Assembly: GCF_037975245.1 (NCBI RefSeq)
Contig: NC_092561.1
Location: 17,055,001-17,119,000, forward strand
Length of the DNA stretch: 64,000 nt
Reading direction: 5' to 3'
Origin: Apostichopus japonicus
Taxonomy: Eukaryota > Echinodermata > Holothuroidea > Aspidochirotida > Stichopodidae
How positions within the stretch are numbered: the first letter of the stretch is position 1; every line of letters starts with the position of its first letter. Under the pieces are notes generated by a model. The model did no database searches. It worked only from the letters and a program-made list of their open reading frames with translations, and was not told the DNA's origin. The position numbers were made by a program, and so were the translations under genes. Of this stretch, positions 11,001 through 23,079 are shown one piece after another.

Positions 11001-14000
11001 GAATTATCTATCTATAGAACCAATCAGTGGCAAGAGCTCATTTCCAAGGTAACAGTTTAAGTAATGCAAACAAAATGCATTCCTGTCATTCTGAGCATAC
11101 AAGCTTGTGTTGTAATCAAAAGTATATATCGATGTTGCGGTCGGCTCATTTTCCAGAAGGAAAAGTTGCCAATAATTCTTTTGAGTTCTTTCTTAAGGTA
11201 GTAAATAAATTATTCAAATGATTTAGTTCCCTTAATAACTATTAAGATAGTTCTATGAAAACATTCATAATTTGGCCAAAGTGGATAATGTAATGTTCCC
11301 ACAGTTTAAAGGTTTTTCATAACTCTCTCTCCCAAACTTGAAAGTACTTTAGTCATTTAATGAATGTAAAGGATATGTTGAAGGGTATGAGATATTCATT
11401 GAAAACCAAAGTAATGTTTCTATCTTAAAATTCTCAACTAATACACAAGTTTTGTCTGTATCTGTTGAGACACACTTCTTTAATGTGAACAGCAATAGTA
11501 CCCTTGTGTGTGTTTTTCATTAGTATATCACATATATCTTTAATGCTAACAGCAGTAGTACCCTTGTGTATGTTATTCATTAGTATATCACATATATCTT
11601 GAATACTAACAGCAGTAGTACCCTTGTGTGTGTTATTCATTAGTATATCACATATATCTTTAATACTAACAGCAGTAGCACCCTTGTGTGCGTTATTTAT
11701 TAGTATATCACATATATCTTTAATGCTAACAGCAATAGCACCCGTGTGTGTGTTATTCATTAGTATATCACATATATCTTTAATGCTAACAGCAGTAGCA
11801 CCCTCCTGTGTGTTATTCATTAGTATATCACTTATATCTTTAATGCTAACAGCAGTAGTACCCTTGTGTGTGTTATTCATTAGTATATATCTTTAATGCT
11901 AACAGCAATAGCACCCTTGTGTGTGTTATTCATTAGTATATCACTTATATCTTTAATGCTAACAGCAGTAGTACCCTTGTGTGTGTTATTCATTAGTATA
12001 TATATCTTTAATGCTAACAGCAATAGCACCCTTGTGTGTGTTATTCATTAGTATATCACTTATATCTTTAATGCTAACAGCAGTAGTACCCTTGTGTGTG
12101 TTATTCATTAGTATATCACATATATCTTTAATGCTAACAGTAATAGCACCCTTGTGTGTGTTATTCATTAGTATATCACATATATCTTTAATGCTAACAG
12201 TAATAGCACCCTTGTGTGTGTTATTCATTAGTATATCACTTATATCTTTAATGCTAACAGCAGTAGTACCCTTGTGTGTGTTATTCATTAGTATATATAT
12301 CTTTAATGCTAACAGCAATAGCACCCTTGTGTGTGTTATTCATTAGTATATCACTTATATCTTTAATGCTAACAGCAGTAGTACCCTTGTGTGTGTTATT
12401 CATTAGTATATCACATATATCTTTAATGCTAACAGTAGTAGCACCCTTGTGTGTGTTATTCATTAGTATATCACATATCTTTAATGCTAACAGTAATAGC
12501 ACCCTTGTGTGTGTTATTCATTAGTATATCACTTATATCTTTAATGCTAACAGCAGTAGTACCCTTGTGTGTGTTATTCATTAGTATATATATCTTTAAT
12601 GCTAACAGTAATAGCACCCTTGTGTGTGTTATTCATTAGTATATCACTTATATCTTTAATGCTAACAGCAGTAGTACCCTTGTGTGTGTTATTCATTAGT
12701 ATATATATCTTTAATGCTAACAGCAATAGCACCCTTGTGTGTGTTATTCATTAGTATATCACTTATATCTTTAATGCTAACAGCAGTAGTACCCTTGTGT
12801 GTGTTATTCATTAGTATATATATCTTTAATGCTAACAGCAATAGCACCCTTGTGTGTGTTATTCATTAGTATATCACTTATATCTTTAATGCTAACAGCA
12901 GTAGTACCCTTGTGTGTGTTATTCATTAGTATATCACATATATCTTTAATGCTAACAGTAATAGCACCCTTGTGTGTGTTATTCATTAGTATATCACTTA
13001 TATCTTTAATGCTAACAGCAATAGCACCCTTGTGTGTGTTATTCATTAGTATATCACATATATCTTTAATGCTAACAGTAATAGCACCCTTGTGTGTGTT
13101 ATTCATTCGTATATCACATATATCTTTAATGCAAACAGCAATAGCACCCTTGTGTGTGTTATTCATAAGTATATATATCTTTAATGCTATCAGCAATAGC
13201 ACCCTCCGATGTGTTTTTTATTATCATATCACACACATTGTAGTAATATATTTATTCATCCATACCAGAGGGTTGTCTTACTAATTATGAGTTCTACTTT
13301 GACACTGTTCACTGAACCTCAACTGACCAAACATTTCCTTGTTTTCATATTACAGACGCTGTAGTTTAACAGATCAACAGAGACCCTGCAGATATCGAAT
13401 CAAGCTAGGCGATTCAGACTCCTGGATTAATATTTGTTCTGCGGCTAGAGACAGGGTGAGAGAGAGAAATTGGGGTTGTACTTAATATGTACTTAATATG
13501 GTCCAGTTTGGAAGAAGAAAAGTTGTAAGACCTAATTTGCTAATTATGATCCAATTGATGTGAAGAGTAAAATCAAGCCTTGTTTGCTGATGTTACTAAG
13601 CTGTTATTAATACCTGTGTAGCCCCCTCTATTGATAAGTGTTGCTATGCATACATATGGCTATGGTTTTTGTAACCTTGGCTGAACAGTGTTCATGATAG
13701 CATACGCCCATTAAAAGCACCATTGACTTACACACTAAATCACAAGAGTAATGTGGTCTCTAAGTCTAGATAGAAGTTTTCACTAGCTAAACGCTACTCA
13801 TCACCGGATAGCTGACAAGTTGGCCTTTCATTGCACTATCAATTTTCCGTATCATGACCATGTAAATATATTGCTATCCAAGCCGGAAGTTTTCGCCACT
13901 TGTAAACAAACCTCTTCACTCAGTACTAAACAATTTTATTACGCTGCTCCTGGGAGGCCTAAAGGGGTCTAAAATTGCCTCAATTGACCCAATATTCTCA

Positions 14001-17000
14001 CCACATGTACTTCCATTCATGCTCTTCAACATGCAAGCCACAAAAAACTAGATCATGGTTGATAACAGGTCACAAAAGATGTTCTCCTGCTGCTTTTTGG
14101 CACTTTTCCTGAAGGAGAACAATCGAGCGGATGGATAAAGACTCTAATAGGAGTATGCCACCCCATACAATAGGTGTCAAGGTGCTAAGTAATGATATGA
14201 GTGGATTTACAGGGCAGCAGGACAGGGTGAATGGTTCTGTATTCTATCCTTCATACATACACTTGACTGTATTCCTTCATACAAAACAGATATTTGTCAA
14301 TGCTTATTCAACGACTAAAATCTTTAACACCTTTCCCAGGATACCTCAATGCCCTAGATATATGTGTCCAATATCAGGCCTAGAAATTCACAATTTTAGT
14401 TGCTTGCTAAAGAATTGACAGTTCGTAATAATGCTACCGGCCAAAATCAACATTTCTAGTTTGCATTCCTCTTGAATTAATACAAAGACAACAATAATTT
14501 TGCACTGGCAGACATATGCATTGGTGTTTCCCCTCGTCAAATGTTGAAATCCACTGGCATTGAGCCAGTAAATTGCCAGAATCTTGAGGCCTGCCAGTGG
14601 ATCTGTTTCCCATATCATGGGATCTGTACCTGTTTAGACTGAGTGTGTGTTATCATTTACAGTGGGTTTGTTTCCCATATCATGGGGTCTGTACCTGTTT
14701 AGGCTGTGTGTGTGTTACCATTTACAGTGGGTTTGTACCTGTTTAGACTGTGTGTGTTACCATTTACAGTGGGTCTTTTTCCCATATCATGGGGTCTGTA
14801 CCTGTTTAGACTGGGTGTGTGTTATCATTAACAGTGGGTCTGTTTGCCATATCGTGGGGTCTGTACCTGTTTAGACTGGATGTGTGTTACGAATTACAGT
14901 GGGTCTGTTTCCCATATCATGGGGTTTGTGCCTGTTTAGACTGTGTGTTACCATTTACAGTGGGTCTGTTATCCATATCGTGGGTTCTGTACCTGTTTAG
15001 ACTGTGTGTGTGTTATCATTTACAGTGGGTCTGTTTCCAATATCGTGGGTTCTGTACCTGTTTAGACTGTGTGTGTGTTATCATTTACAGTGGGTCTGTT
15101 TCCCATATCATGGGGTCTGTACCTGTTTAGGCTGTGTGTTATCATTTACAGTGGGTCTGTTATCCATTTCATGGGGTCGGTACCTGTTTAGACTGTGTGT
15201 GTGTTATCATTAACAGTGGGTCTGTGTCCCATATCATGGGGTCTGTACCTGTTTAGACTGAGTGTGTGTTATCATTAACAGTGGGTCTGTTTTCCCATAT
15301 TGTGGGGTCTGTACCTGTTTAGACTGGGGGTGTCCTTTAACATATCCAGTGGGTCAGTATTTCCCATCTGTGTTGTCAACATACATAGCCCGGCTTGTGT
15401 GGATCAGTTGGTCTGCGTAGCCCGGCTTGTGTCTGACAGTGTTTCCTTAGTTTTTCATTAGTTTTGTATGCCTACCTTTTTTTCATTGTGCCTACAAATT
15501 TATAACTGATTTGCTTGCACTTCATTCATTATATAACATTGTATATGACGTGAACACTGTATCTTGGATACAGTGCTTAGGAGGTATACAGTGGTCAGTT
15601 TGGGGAATTGAAGCAGAAAAATAACTGACATTAAGCAGAATATTAAATGACCATGTTGTTAGTTATTTTATTTTTAATTTGTTTCCTAGATTGCTGCTGT
15701 TTGTAATTATTACACCTACCTGAGATACATCCAACAAGGTCTGGTCAAAAGTGACTGTAAGTTGAAGAAATGAGATTCATATTTATATTAAACATTTAAT
15801 AGTCATACAAAACAACAGGATATTAAAAATATTAGCATGCCTTCTTTTGTTGTCTGCTGATATTTCATAATGAATGTTAACTATTGCACATTCCATATAA
15901 ACAATGACACTAATATTTAACTTTTGATATTTCTACAAGAATGAAAATAGAAATCACCACTTTTATCAAAGAAAACTTAATGCAGAAAATGCATTGCATA
16001 TTTAAGATCTGGTGAGATCCCTTGTTAATTTTAGACTTGCTAAAATGTAAAATGATGGATGTGAATGAACATAATATCTCTTTCCCCAAGAAGAAAAAAT
16101 AAAAAATCGGACCTGTTTGAGAGTGTTTGCCATTCCCCAAAAATAAAAAATAAAAAATCGTACCTGTTCGAAAAGGATTTTTCTTTCACCAAATAGAAAA
16201 AATCTTACCTGTTTGAAAGGTTTTTTCTTTCATAAGAGAAATACTTGCATGTCACAGAGTAATGATGACCTTTGGGGTTATTTGACATTCTTAACACAAC
16301 ACTTTTGCATAAGAATCTGGTAAATGTCCGATCCCCTTTGAAACTAAAAGATCCAATAACTGTGCAGCTCATTACCATATCTAGTCAACTTTTATTTGAA
16401 ATGATGAAGGCAAAATAATGACCTCTTTTTTATTCCTGTTTACAGTTTGTTTATTTTTAATACCCATTATGCAATGTGTCTAGAAAAAGAAAGATTTTGG
16501 TGTTGAATGGAATCATAAACATATATACATTTCATAAACATATCATCGAGGGAGCCTAAGGTTGGTTAATAGCAGTATCGTCGATAATGACCAATAATTG
16601 ACAAATCAGAATGTGATGAAATAAACACTGGTATGTATGTATGTATGTATGTATGTATGTATGTATGTATGTATGTATGTATGTATGTATGTATGTATGT
16701 ATGTATGTATTTTAGATCCTCCTGCGAGCAGGAACTCGCGAAGAAGCCTCATTGGCTTATCAAAGCCGCAAGCTGACCGAAGTCAGTCTCTTACATTCAT
16801 ATTTAACGTCCGTGATTATGAATTGTCAAATGTCAACAACTCTGTAACTGGACGACATAAATTAATCTTGGAGTGACCTTATGATTGGAAGGCACCGGTA
16901 ATTGCTATGTAAAATAATTGTATGATCTGGCACTGTTCATATGGTATTTAATGTTGTTTTTTGTCTCTGTTCTAACTGCAGTGAATGAGATGTACTGGGA

Positions 17001-17055
17001 AATTATACGTCTGCGTAAGGCCATGTCTCTTGCCAAGCTTGGTCTTCCTGAATGA
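5019..17055 (+). CDS. RAB3IP: Rabin8/RAB3IP-like Rab guanine-nucleotide exchange factor (5' incomplete)
   Basis: Eight exons: 5019-5157, 6400-6495, 7826-7903, 9147-9386, 10840-11048, 13356-13455, 15690-15756, 16982-17055 (TGA at 17053). All introns are GT/AG and phases agree, giving 334 codons including stop; one base at 5019 completes a codon from an unseen upstream exon. The first four exons form the Sec2 coiled-coil domain ([39 protein letters not shown]) that in this family catalyses GDP release from Rab8 or Rab3. A Ser/Thr/basic linker follows, then the conserved C-terminal region ([39 protein letters not shown]). Vertebrate Rabin8 acts downstream of Rab11 in exocytosis and ciliogenesis; the same role here is inferred. 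The N-terminus is missing. It could equally be called RAB3IL1/GRAB, since invertebrates usually have a single gene. Confidence 0.93.
5227..5602. mobile_element. hAT-type MITE in Rab3IP-like intron 1
   Basis: Terminal inverted repeats CAGTGGTGGAGC / GCTCCGCCACTG are flanked by an exact 8-bp target duplication TTCAGGTG (5219-5226 and 5603-5610). It is 376 bp with no ORF. CAGTGGYGGAGC-like termini with 8-bp duplications are typical of hAT elements. Confidence 0.9.
6060..6228. repeat. Dispersed ~165-bp repeat, copy 1
   Basis: Begins near GGATCACATGAGTCGAGCAA and ends near GCATGAAATCAATCAA. A second copy with about 90% identity by eye lies at 44357-44517. Both contain an inverted pair AGCATGGAACA / TGTTCCATGCT. 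The class is unknown. Confidence 0.8.
6546..6583. repeat. 38-bp perfect palindrome
   Basis: Two 19-base arms (ACAATAACAATAGTTGTCA and its exact complement) with no spacer, starting 50 bases after the donor of Rab3IP-like exon 2. It can form a hairpin in the pre-mRNA or a cruciform in DNA. Confidence 0.9.
6747..7075. repeat. Dispersed poly-C-bearing repeat, copy 1
   Basis: Contains GGGAAGTGCCATTTCC, then TTTTCTTGTACGCTTCGC and ATGGTGGCTC, with a 15-base C run at 6793-6807. Related copies are at 26289-26500 and 26770-26945. There is no ORF of note; the copies are too diverged to classify. Confidence 0.6.
8085..8630 (-). pseudogene. LINE endonuclease-domain fragment (L1/Tx1-like)
   Basis: A 181-codon open frame carries hallmarks of the exonuclease-endonuclease-phosphatase domain of non-LTR retrotransposons: VGDFNFV near residue 50, RLDFFLIS near 115 and SDHMAV near 141, followed by [12 protein letters not shown], typical of L1/Tx1-clade ORF2. 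No reverse transcriptase follows, so it is a truncated insertion in intron 3 of the Rab3IP-like gene, in the opposite orientation. The frame is intact over this stretch, which suggests moderate age. Confidence 0.85.
9026..9100 (+). other. Candidate alternative or relic Sec2-domain exon
   Basis: After an acceptor (TTCATAG at 9019-9025) the frame reads [15 protein letters not shown]... and ends in a TAA stop at 9098-9100. It parallels the next exon (9147), which starts [15 protein letters not shown], in the same phase. A consensus-like donor GTAAGA lies at 9097. Used as a terminal exon it would give a protein ending after the Sec2 coiled coil; spliced on at GTAAGA it would shift the frame. It may be a functional alternative exon or a decayed tandem duplicate. 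Confidence 0.5.
9471..9777 (+). mobile_element. tRNA-derived SINE (family 1), copy 2
   Basis: Plus-strand copy with A box TGGCTAAGGCG near 9487 and B box GGTTCGATACC near 9523 (one mismatch), the conserved body, and an ATTATTATTA tail. It lies in intron 4 of the Rab3IP-like gene. Confidence 0.9.
10205..10839 (+). repeat. Tandem array of duplicated 3' splice sites before exon 5
   Basis: Units of 34-50 bp, each with TTGTCTTTCAG followed by GTGGACTAACTATTTGATCC. The last TTTCAG, at 10834-10839, is the acceptor of the real exon, which begins GTGGACCCACTGTTT. There are 13 other upstream units with an intact CAG and one with CAAG. The post-AG part of each unit resembles the exon start, so the array looks like an amplification of the intron/exon boundary itself. 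In the exon's reading phase most decoys would read Val-Asp-stop. Confidence 0.92.
11450..13205. repeat. 60/55-bp minisatellite in Rab3IP-like intron 5
   Basis: About 30 copies of a unit with CCCTTGTGTGTGTTATTC and ATCTTTAATGCTAACAGC. Most units are 60 bp; a 55-bp variant lacks a CACTT/CACAT segment. From about 11880 to 12870 the two alternate, giving a 115-bp higher-order period. Because 60 is divisible by 3, long frames stay open on both strands; these are by-products of the repeat and not genes. Confidence 0.95.
13699..14161. mobile_element. TIR element family A (MITE), copy 1
   Basis: Ends are inverted repeats of the type GCATACGCCCATTA / TAATAGGAGTATGC. An inverted second copy lies at 57547-58008 with high similarity throughout, including AGACTTAGAGACCACATTAC on the opposite strand. 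There is no ORF and the superfamily was not identified. It lies in intron 6 of the Rab3IP-like gene. Confidence 0.8.
14595..15345 (+). repeat. ~62-bp minisatellite in Rab3IP-like intron 6
   Basis: About 12 copies of a unit with TTATCATTTACAGTGGGTCT and CATGGGGTCTGTACCTGTTT. Each unit contains a TTTACAG or TTAACAG that resembles a weak splice acceptor. The open frames through it are repeat artefacts. Confidence 0.93.
16080..16235. repeat. Short degenerate tandem repeat
   Basis: Three imperfect copies of a 45-70-bp A-rich segment ending in TCGGACCTGTTTGA, TCGTACCTGTTCGA and TCTTACCTGTTTGA. It is intronic, with no coding sense. Confidence 0.6.
16632..16905 (-). mobile_element. SINE family 2, 5'-truncated or diverged copy with (ATGT)n tail
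   Basis: A (ATGT)n run at 16632-16709 is followed by sequence shared with 34987-35241, including GCAGGAACTCGCGAA and CGCAAGCTGACCGAAG. Read on the minus strand, the tetranucleotide run is the 3' tail of the element. The tRNA-like head, clear in the other copy, is too diverged to read here. It ends about 75 bases before the acceptor of Rab3IP-like exon 8. Confidence 0.75.
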
Positions 17056-20000
17056 TGATGATGACGTTGAGATGATGATGCAGATTTGACCTCAAGAGGA
17101 GGATGCGATGTTGAGAGAATCATTGCTCAGAATGAGAGGAACACACTGCTCACATTCAGAAGTTTGTCGACAGTTTCGGTTCAGTGGCCTTTATACCAAT
17201 GTTAAAGTTTGCTGCATCTTGCTACATGAGGAACCCAAACATTTGATATTTTGGGCTGATTCAGAAGTTTTTTAAAGTCTGAATCGAGTGAATGATCAAC
17301 GGACAAAGCTTTTAGTTTAGTAGCTTGTTTTGTTTACAAGCGAGGCTGTGCATTCCATATCAACTGATAAGTAACTGCAGCTTAAAAGTTAAGTAAACAT
17401 TGAGTCTTTAATGAACATTGCACAGTAAGCAACTTGTTTCGATTCATCCTTTGAATTTTTTTTGGCATTTATTGATAATTTGAAATTTATATAGTATGTG
17501 GAGTACATCACTATTCTACGTCACATGAGGAGGAAATTCCATTTGAAGACATAAATGATACTGCACGATGCTTTAAATTGAACAGTAAACTAACCTTCTG
17601 TGACTTAAAACTTTAAAGGTTCATCATTTCTTGACTTGTATCTCAATCAGTTTCCTTTTCCCTTCAAAATCTGTCAATTTTAAGATATTACATTTTACTG
17701 TTACATCCAATTTGCAGACTACCTCTTTAAATTACAAATATGAACAATTACCAATGATGTAAACATATTATCAGAGTAACTTCCTTCACGGAATTTAGAA
17801 TTTTAGAAATCTGTTCTGTGAATTTGGATGCATAGTAGGACGTTTCTGGGAAACAGAACAAGACCAAAGAATGATGAACGAAGCAAGGACAATTTTTCCA
17901 TACATTTTATTCTGTAATGGAAGGCACAATGCAAGGTGAACAAATTGTAGATGAAGTAAAAGTAAACAATTCTCTTTCTATCAAAACTACTATAGGCCAT
18001 CCTATTTCTCTATTAAAAATAAGAAAAAGAAAAAAGAAGAACCATGGTATCAATTAACAAATAAAAATTAAAAGTTAAGGGTAAGCAGAACACATTGCAG
18101 TAAATGAAACCTGTATTTCCGTAACAGTTGAATAGCTCATGTCATTGGTTTCGAAAGATCTCTTACAATTATGCTACAAAACTAACTGTGTTATTTTGCA
18201 CTCAATCCTCACGTGACAGTATTTCTCAAGAAAACCGTTTTGTACACAGTTTAATATGTCGAGCAATGTCATCATGCATGATACAGCCCAATGAAAGATG
18301 TATCTCGTGGACCGGGGAAACCCTAGGGTTAGAGTTAAGCCCTAGGGTTAGGGGCATCACGTGTAGTATCATGCAATACCATACTTCTTGAGGCAATGGA
18401 ACTTGCCACACTATAACTTGTCTTGAGAGATGATAAAAAAAATGGAGGTCTTGGTGTATTTTGTGGGCTGAACGTGAATATTCATCAATTACATTAATAC
18501 ATTTGCATATGAGAGTGATGGTAATTCAGTGTTGGTTATTCATTACTGTATTCCTTTAATGCACCCTATTATCACAATGAGGCATTGTATGTAAGGATAT
18601 ATTGTATAATAATGCATTTGGCATCAGCAAAAGAAAACATGTCCTATGCATATATCCTTCACAAAGAAGAACCATTTCTTTCGAATATTTAATAGCGGGG
18701 ATGTCGATATTAAATTGGTGCTCAAGTGTATGCACTGCCTCATTGGCTAAATGTGTATAACTCGTGGTGTAATGACCATTCATTGACAACACATCTTTGA
18801 AGTTGTAAAGACAATAACTCTTGGATTTATATGAAGAATGTGTGCATTTGTACTATTTGATAATTTTTCTCATGAATATGCATTTTATTTAAATTAACTT
18901 GTTTGGGCTTATTCAGTCAATAGTCGAGAAACACATTTGTGAGTACGCTCACACATATACGGACTAATCTGTACATTCCATCGACAGTACTGACTCATAA
19001 GACTTAGTCCTCTCTTAGTTTATATTTGTTTGTATTTGTGTGTGAGTATATGTTCTGTTTATTAATTTATTCACCGTTTTGTACATTTGTCAAATATTGG
19101 TATGTGTATTTTAGCATATATGCATGATTATTTCTCTTGAATAATTAATTAATTACTCAGTTAGTATGCAAACATATCATGCAGTATATATATTGTAACC
19201 TCATTTAAAAACAATTTTATTATGGTAGTTGTTGCTGCAGCCGTTTCTATCAACTCAATATTATATTCTCTGATAGTCACATGCTGTCAGTCACATGCTG
19301 TTAGTCACATTGCGACACACTTTTGTCAGTGGCACTTATTACAGCTTTTGTGATTAACTCAATGTTATGTGATGGTCACATGATGTCTTGCATGGAACAC
19401 ATGTCAGTCACATGTTAGGCAAACCACTGTATCAGTAACTCATATAATGCAGTGAATACAACATTTCATTATCTACAAAATCAAATATTTTTCTAAATAA
19501 GTCAAATTAGAACTTATTGCAAGAAACAGCCTCTGATGCCAGTAACATTTTGCCTTAACATTGTTCAACCAGTAGAAAAATAAGAATTTGTGCCTTCAAA
19601 ACCATGTCAAATGTTTTATGGAAATGTATATCTCTTTAGCTAAAGTAGAGATATTCAGTTGTTTTATCTTTAAAGAGTTTAAAGTAATATCTATAATAAG
19701 TATCTAAATATGATAATAAGATAGAAATGATTGTCCCATTTAGATTGCTTCATATTCTAGGTTTTTTTCTTCATCTTACAGAAATTATTTTATTATTTGG
19801 GTATTATTTCTTTTTAATTTATGGCAAAGCCGAATTTTGAAAGTAAAAATTGATTTGTAAATGTAACATACAGAATGTTATCATTCTTGAATTTTCTTTG
19901 AAAACGATTTAGAGGGCTGTTTATGTTTATCTTTCTTTGAGCCACCTCTTATTGTAACATTCCTGGTCTGTCCGTATCCATTGAACATCTTGAACATAGG

Positions 20001-20820
20001 AATTTGTTCCAAGGGTAATAAATGTAACTTAGATCAGTGGTCTACATACCATGGGGGGGGGGGGGTGGGTGTTGGCAGAACTCAAAAGTGGATTGTGAAA
20101 ATGTGAATGTCAATAAAATTATCCACAACAATTTTTCTGAGTTCTGATTGGAGATTGATTATTTGATTTTTCTTAACATAGTCCCAGGACCATTTCATGC
20201 ATTCCAAGCATCAATTCTAGGAGATGGGGTATCATGGGTTGTGGCCCAGATCTTATGGAAGATCCTGGGCCACGGATCTGAAATGGTGGAATGCAATGTT
20301 AATGTGATACAGAGGAAAGTACATTTACTAATTGGTTAGCAGTCTAACTGTCTAAATTATGTACATATCAGAAAAAAAATTTGATACAATAATTAATTTT
20401 AAATAGTTTTTAATTATTCCTTTTCAAATTTGATGATTTGTAAATTTATAGTACTACAATTTTGTATGCGATTAATATGCACTTGGACAACAAACTGTTT
20501 CTCGATATTTCGATAATCAAGAAAAGAGTTTTTTTATATATATCCTTTTTAGAGAATCTTTAAGGTTTGTTTTATTTCCATGTTTGATCAACTATTCCAA
20601 GTTTATGGCATTCCATGATGCTTGCTGTTAGCTTACACTGGATCACAATTATGCAAAAATTAATGTAGTGATACTTTCTTAGACACGGCATGAAGCCTTT
20701 CACTTGTGGCGTTTTAAACGTCTCTTGTGGAGAATCAAACCAATTGTCATTCTTCAATTTTTACATTGTCTGTCGTTGAGAAATAAAGCAATTGTCATGC
20801 TTTGTGTATTAAACAATTGT
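17056..20820. other. 3' untranslated and intergenic stretch after the Rab3IP-like gene
   Basis: The stop at 17053-17055 is followed by AT-rich DNA with many stops and several AATAAA sites (for example near 18060 and 20020), so the 3' UTR end cannot be fixed. A poly-G run at 20053-20065 and an imperfect hairpin around GTGGCCCAGATCTT (about 20238-20271) are the only structures noted. I see no gene. Confidence 0.5.
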
Positions 20821-20824
20821 CTTC

Positions 20825-21235
20825 GAAGAGTGTTTCTTCAGACATTTGTCTGTCTTTGAGGCATCAGACATTTGTCTGTCTTTGAGACATCAGACATTTG
20901 TCTGTCTTTGAGGCATCGGACATTTGTTTGTCTTTGAGACATCAGACATTTCTCTGTCTTTGAGACATCAGACATTTGTCTGTCTTTGAGGCATCAGACA
21001 TTTGTCTGTCTTTGAGACATCAGACATTCGTCTGTCTTTGAGATATCAGATATTTGTCTGTCTTTGAGACATTTGTCTGTCTTTGAGACATCAGATATTT
21101 GTTTGTCTTTGCGGCATCAGACATTTGTCTGTCTTTGAGGCATCTGACATTTGTCTGTCTTTGAGGCATCAGACATTTGCCTGTCTTTTAGACATCAGAC
21201 ATATGTCTTTCTGAGACATTTGACTGTCTTTGTCT
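20825..21235. repeat. 26-27-bp minisatellite
   Basis: About 14 copies of a unit like GACATTTGTCTGTCTTTGAG plus GCATCA or ACATCA. It is intergenic. Units near both ends are degenerate. Confidence 0.92.
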
Positions 21236-22070
21236 CTGTTGTTAATGACTGAAAAACCTTTCCAGAGGAACTTAGAATGTTTGAGTTTTATAAACACAGT
21301 ACATTTTACACTTCTGTTGATTTCAGTTCCGAAGAAAGTCACTTTTTATTGGCAAACCATGAGCTTGTGATTAAGTACAATGAAGTTACTATGCATAGTA
21401 TTTGGATTATAAAGAGGTGCTGAATAGATTAAACATGTTAGATTTATATATATACAGAACAAAACATATAGATAATATATATTATTATATATGCAACCAG
21501 GTATGCATGCCAAAAAAATAAAGATTCTTGTTTCATATTTTCATCAAGTATATATTATTTTTCTGTTCTTTATTTCATGTTTGACAACAACTTTTCCACT
21601 GTTAAGATTAAAAAATAGTAGAAATAAAAGACCACAACTCGATTCATTCTTGTTAATACTTCTATCTATTGGTGCTTATGTATGTATTACATATAGAGTA
21701 ACACTTGTGCCGATGTGAAACATTTTCGTTTGGTTGGTTTGGGGGGAGAGGGATGGAGATGAGAGATCTTACACATTCATTTATCCATTATCATGCAGCA
21801 TGAACAATATTGTGATATTTCTATGTTTGTTCAATATTGTTCTATTTTTCCTTCCATTTCCCACTTTATGTTACTTTTTTTCCTAGATTTTCAGGATGCA
21901 TTTTATTCTACGGGCTTCCTGAGTGTGTCCTGGAAGCCTGTGCAGAACTCCACCCCTCACCCCCCCCCCCCCCTCTGCCGCTCCACCTGTCTCACTACCC
22001 TGTACATTTAACATGTAAAGTTTGAATTTACGAACTTCCCACAGAGGACGCATTACTTAACAAATTAGTT
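21236..22070. other. Intergenic, nothing recognised
   Basis: AT-rich sequence with a 14-base C run at 21960-21973. The short open frames show no protein-like signal. Confidence 0.45.
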
Positions 22071-22074
22071 TCAC

Positions 22075-22335
22075 CAGTCGGCATCCATAGTCGCACATAG
22101 AAGATTGAGATTTTTCGGTCATGTAGCAAGACTTCAGGAGGACGCTTCAGCATAGGTTGCTTTAAGAGAAGCACTGAGACATACTGCTAAACCAGTAGGA
22201 AGGCCCGTGACTACCTTGCTTGGAAAAATAAAGTCGCAATTTAAGGACATTAACATTAACAATTTCGAGGAAGCAATAAACCTTGCACAAGATCGTGATA
22301 CGTGGCGGAGTTTAAACACTGAGCATGTCTGATAG
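22075..22335 (+). pseudogene. Non-LTR retrotransposon 3' ORF remnant
   Basis: Across frameshifts and stops the plus strand reads fragments such as EALRHTAKPVGRPVTTLL and DININNFEEAINLAQDRDTW. These match the extreme C-terminus of reverse-transcriptase proteins of RTE/jockey-like LINEs, with the pattern 'GRP..T......F..A...A.DR..W'. Only this tail remains. A palindrome ATTTGATCCT-AGC-AGGATCAAAT lies about 300 bases downstream. Confidence 0.65.
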
Positions 22336-22739
22336 ACGAGACTCAACTTACTTCTATACTAGTCGGCAAAACTACAAGTAAAATACTAAAGCATATATAT
22401 TAGTGAATAAATAATGTAGTTTATGCCGATTATAGGTTAAGTTTAGCTATCTACTGATAAAATTTATATTGTAGTAATACATAATAGAGTTATATTCGTA
22501 TTGCTTTCATGAATACCTTGTACATGTATCTAAAATATGACTCATATATAGAAAAGAGCAAAAGAGAGATAAGTTGTTAATAAACTGTCTATCTACCACA
22601 TGTGGGTAAATATATATAAATGTTAGAATGCCTGACGATTTGATCCTAGCAGGATCAAATGCGAAGTGTATGAAAACAGAGTAGGGACATTTTTGTTTAC
22701 TTGCAACTTATTTCTTTCACATAATATATTATAAAATAA

Positions 22740-23078
<339 letters not shown>

Positions 23079-23079
23079 C

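Noticed and set aside
11434-13284. Repeated-peptide ORFs in both orientations (20-residue periods)
   Set aside because: They coincide exactly with a 60/55-bp intronic minisatellite inside the Rab3IP-like gene; openness follows from a unit length divisible by three.
14647-15213. Cys/Leu-rich open frames
   Set aside because: Products of the 62-bp intronic minisatellite; no start context or splice logic.
16637-16876. Met-Tyr-Val-Cys repeat ORF
   Set aside because: Translation of the (ATGT)n tail of a SINE.
18300-18360. Telomere-like CCCTAGGGTTAG motifs
   Set aside because: Only two short copies in a palindromic context; not a (TTAGGG)n array.
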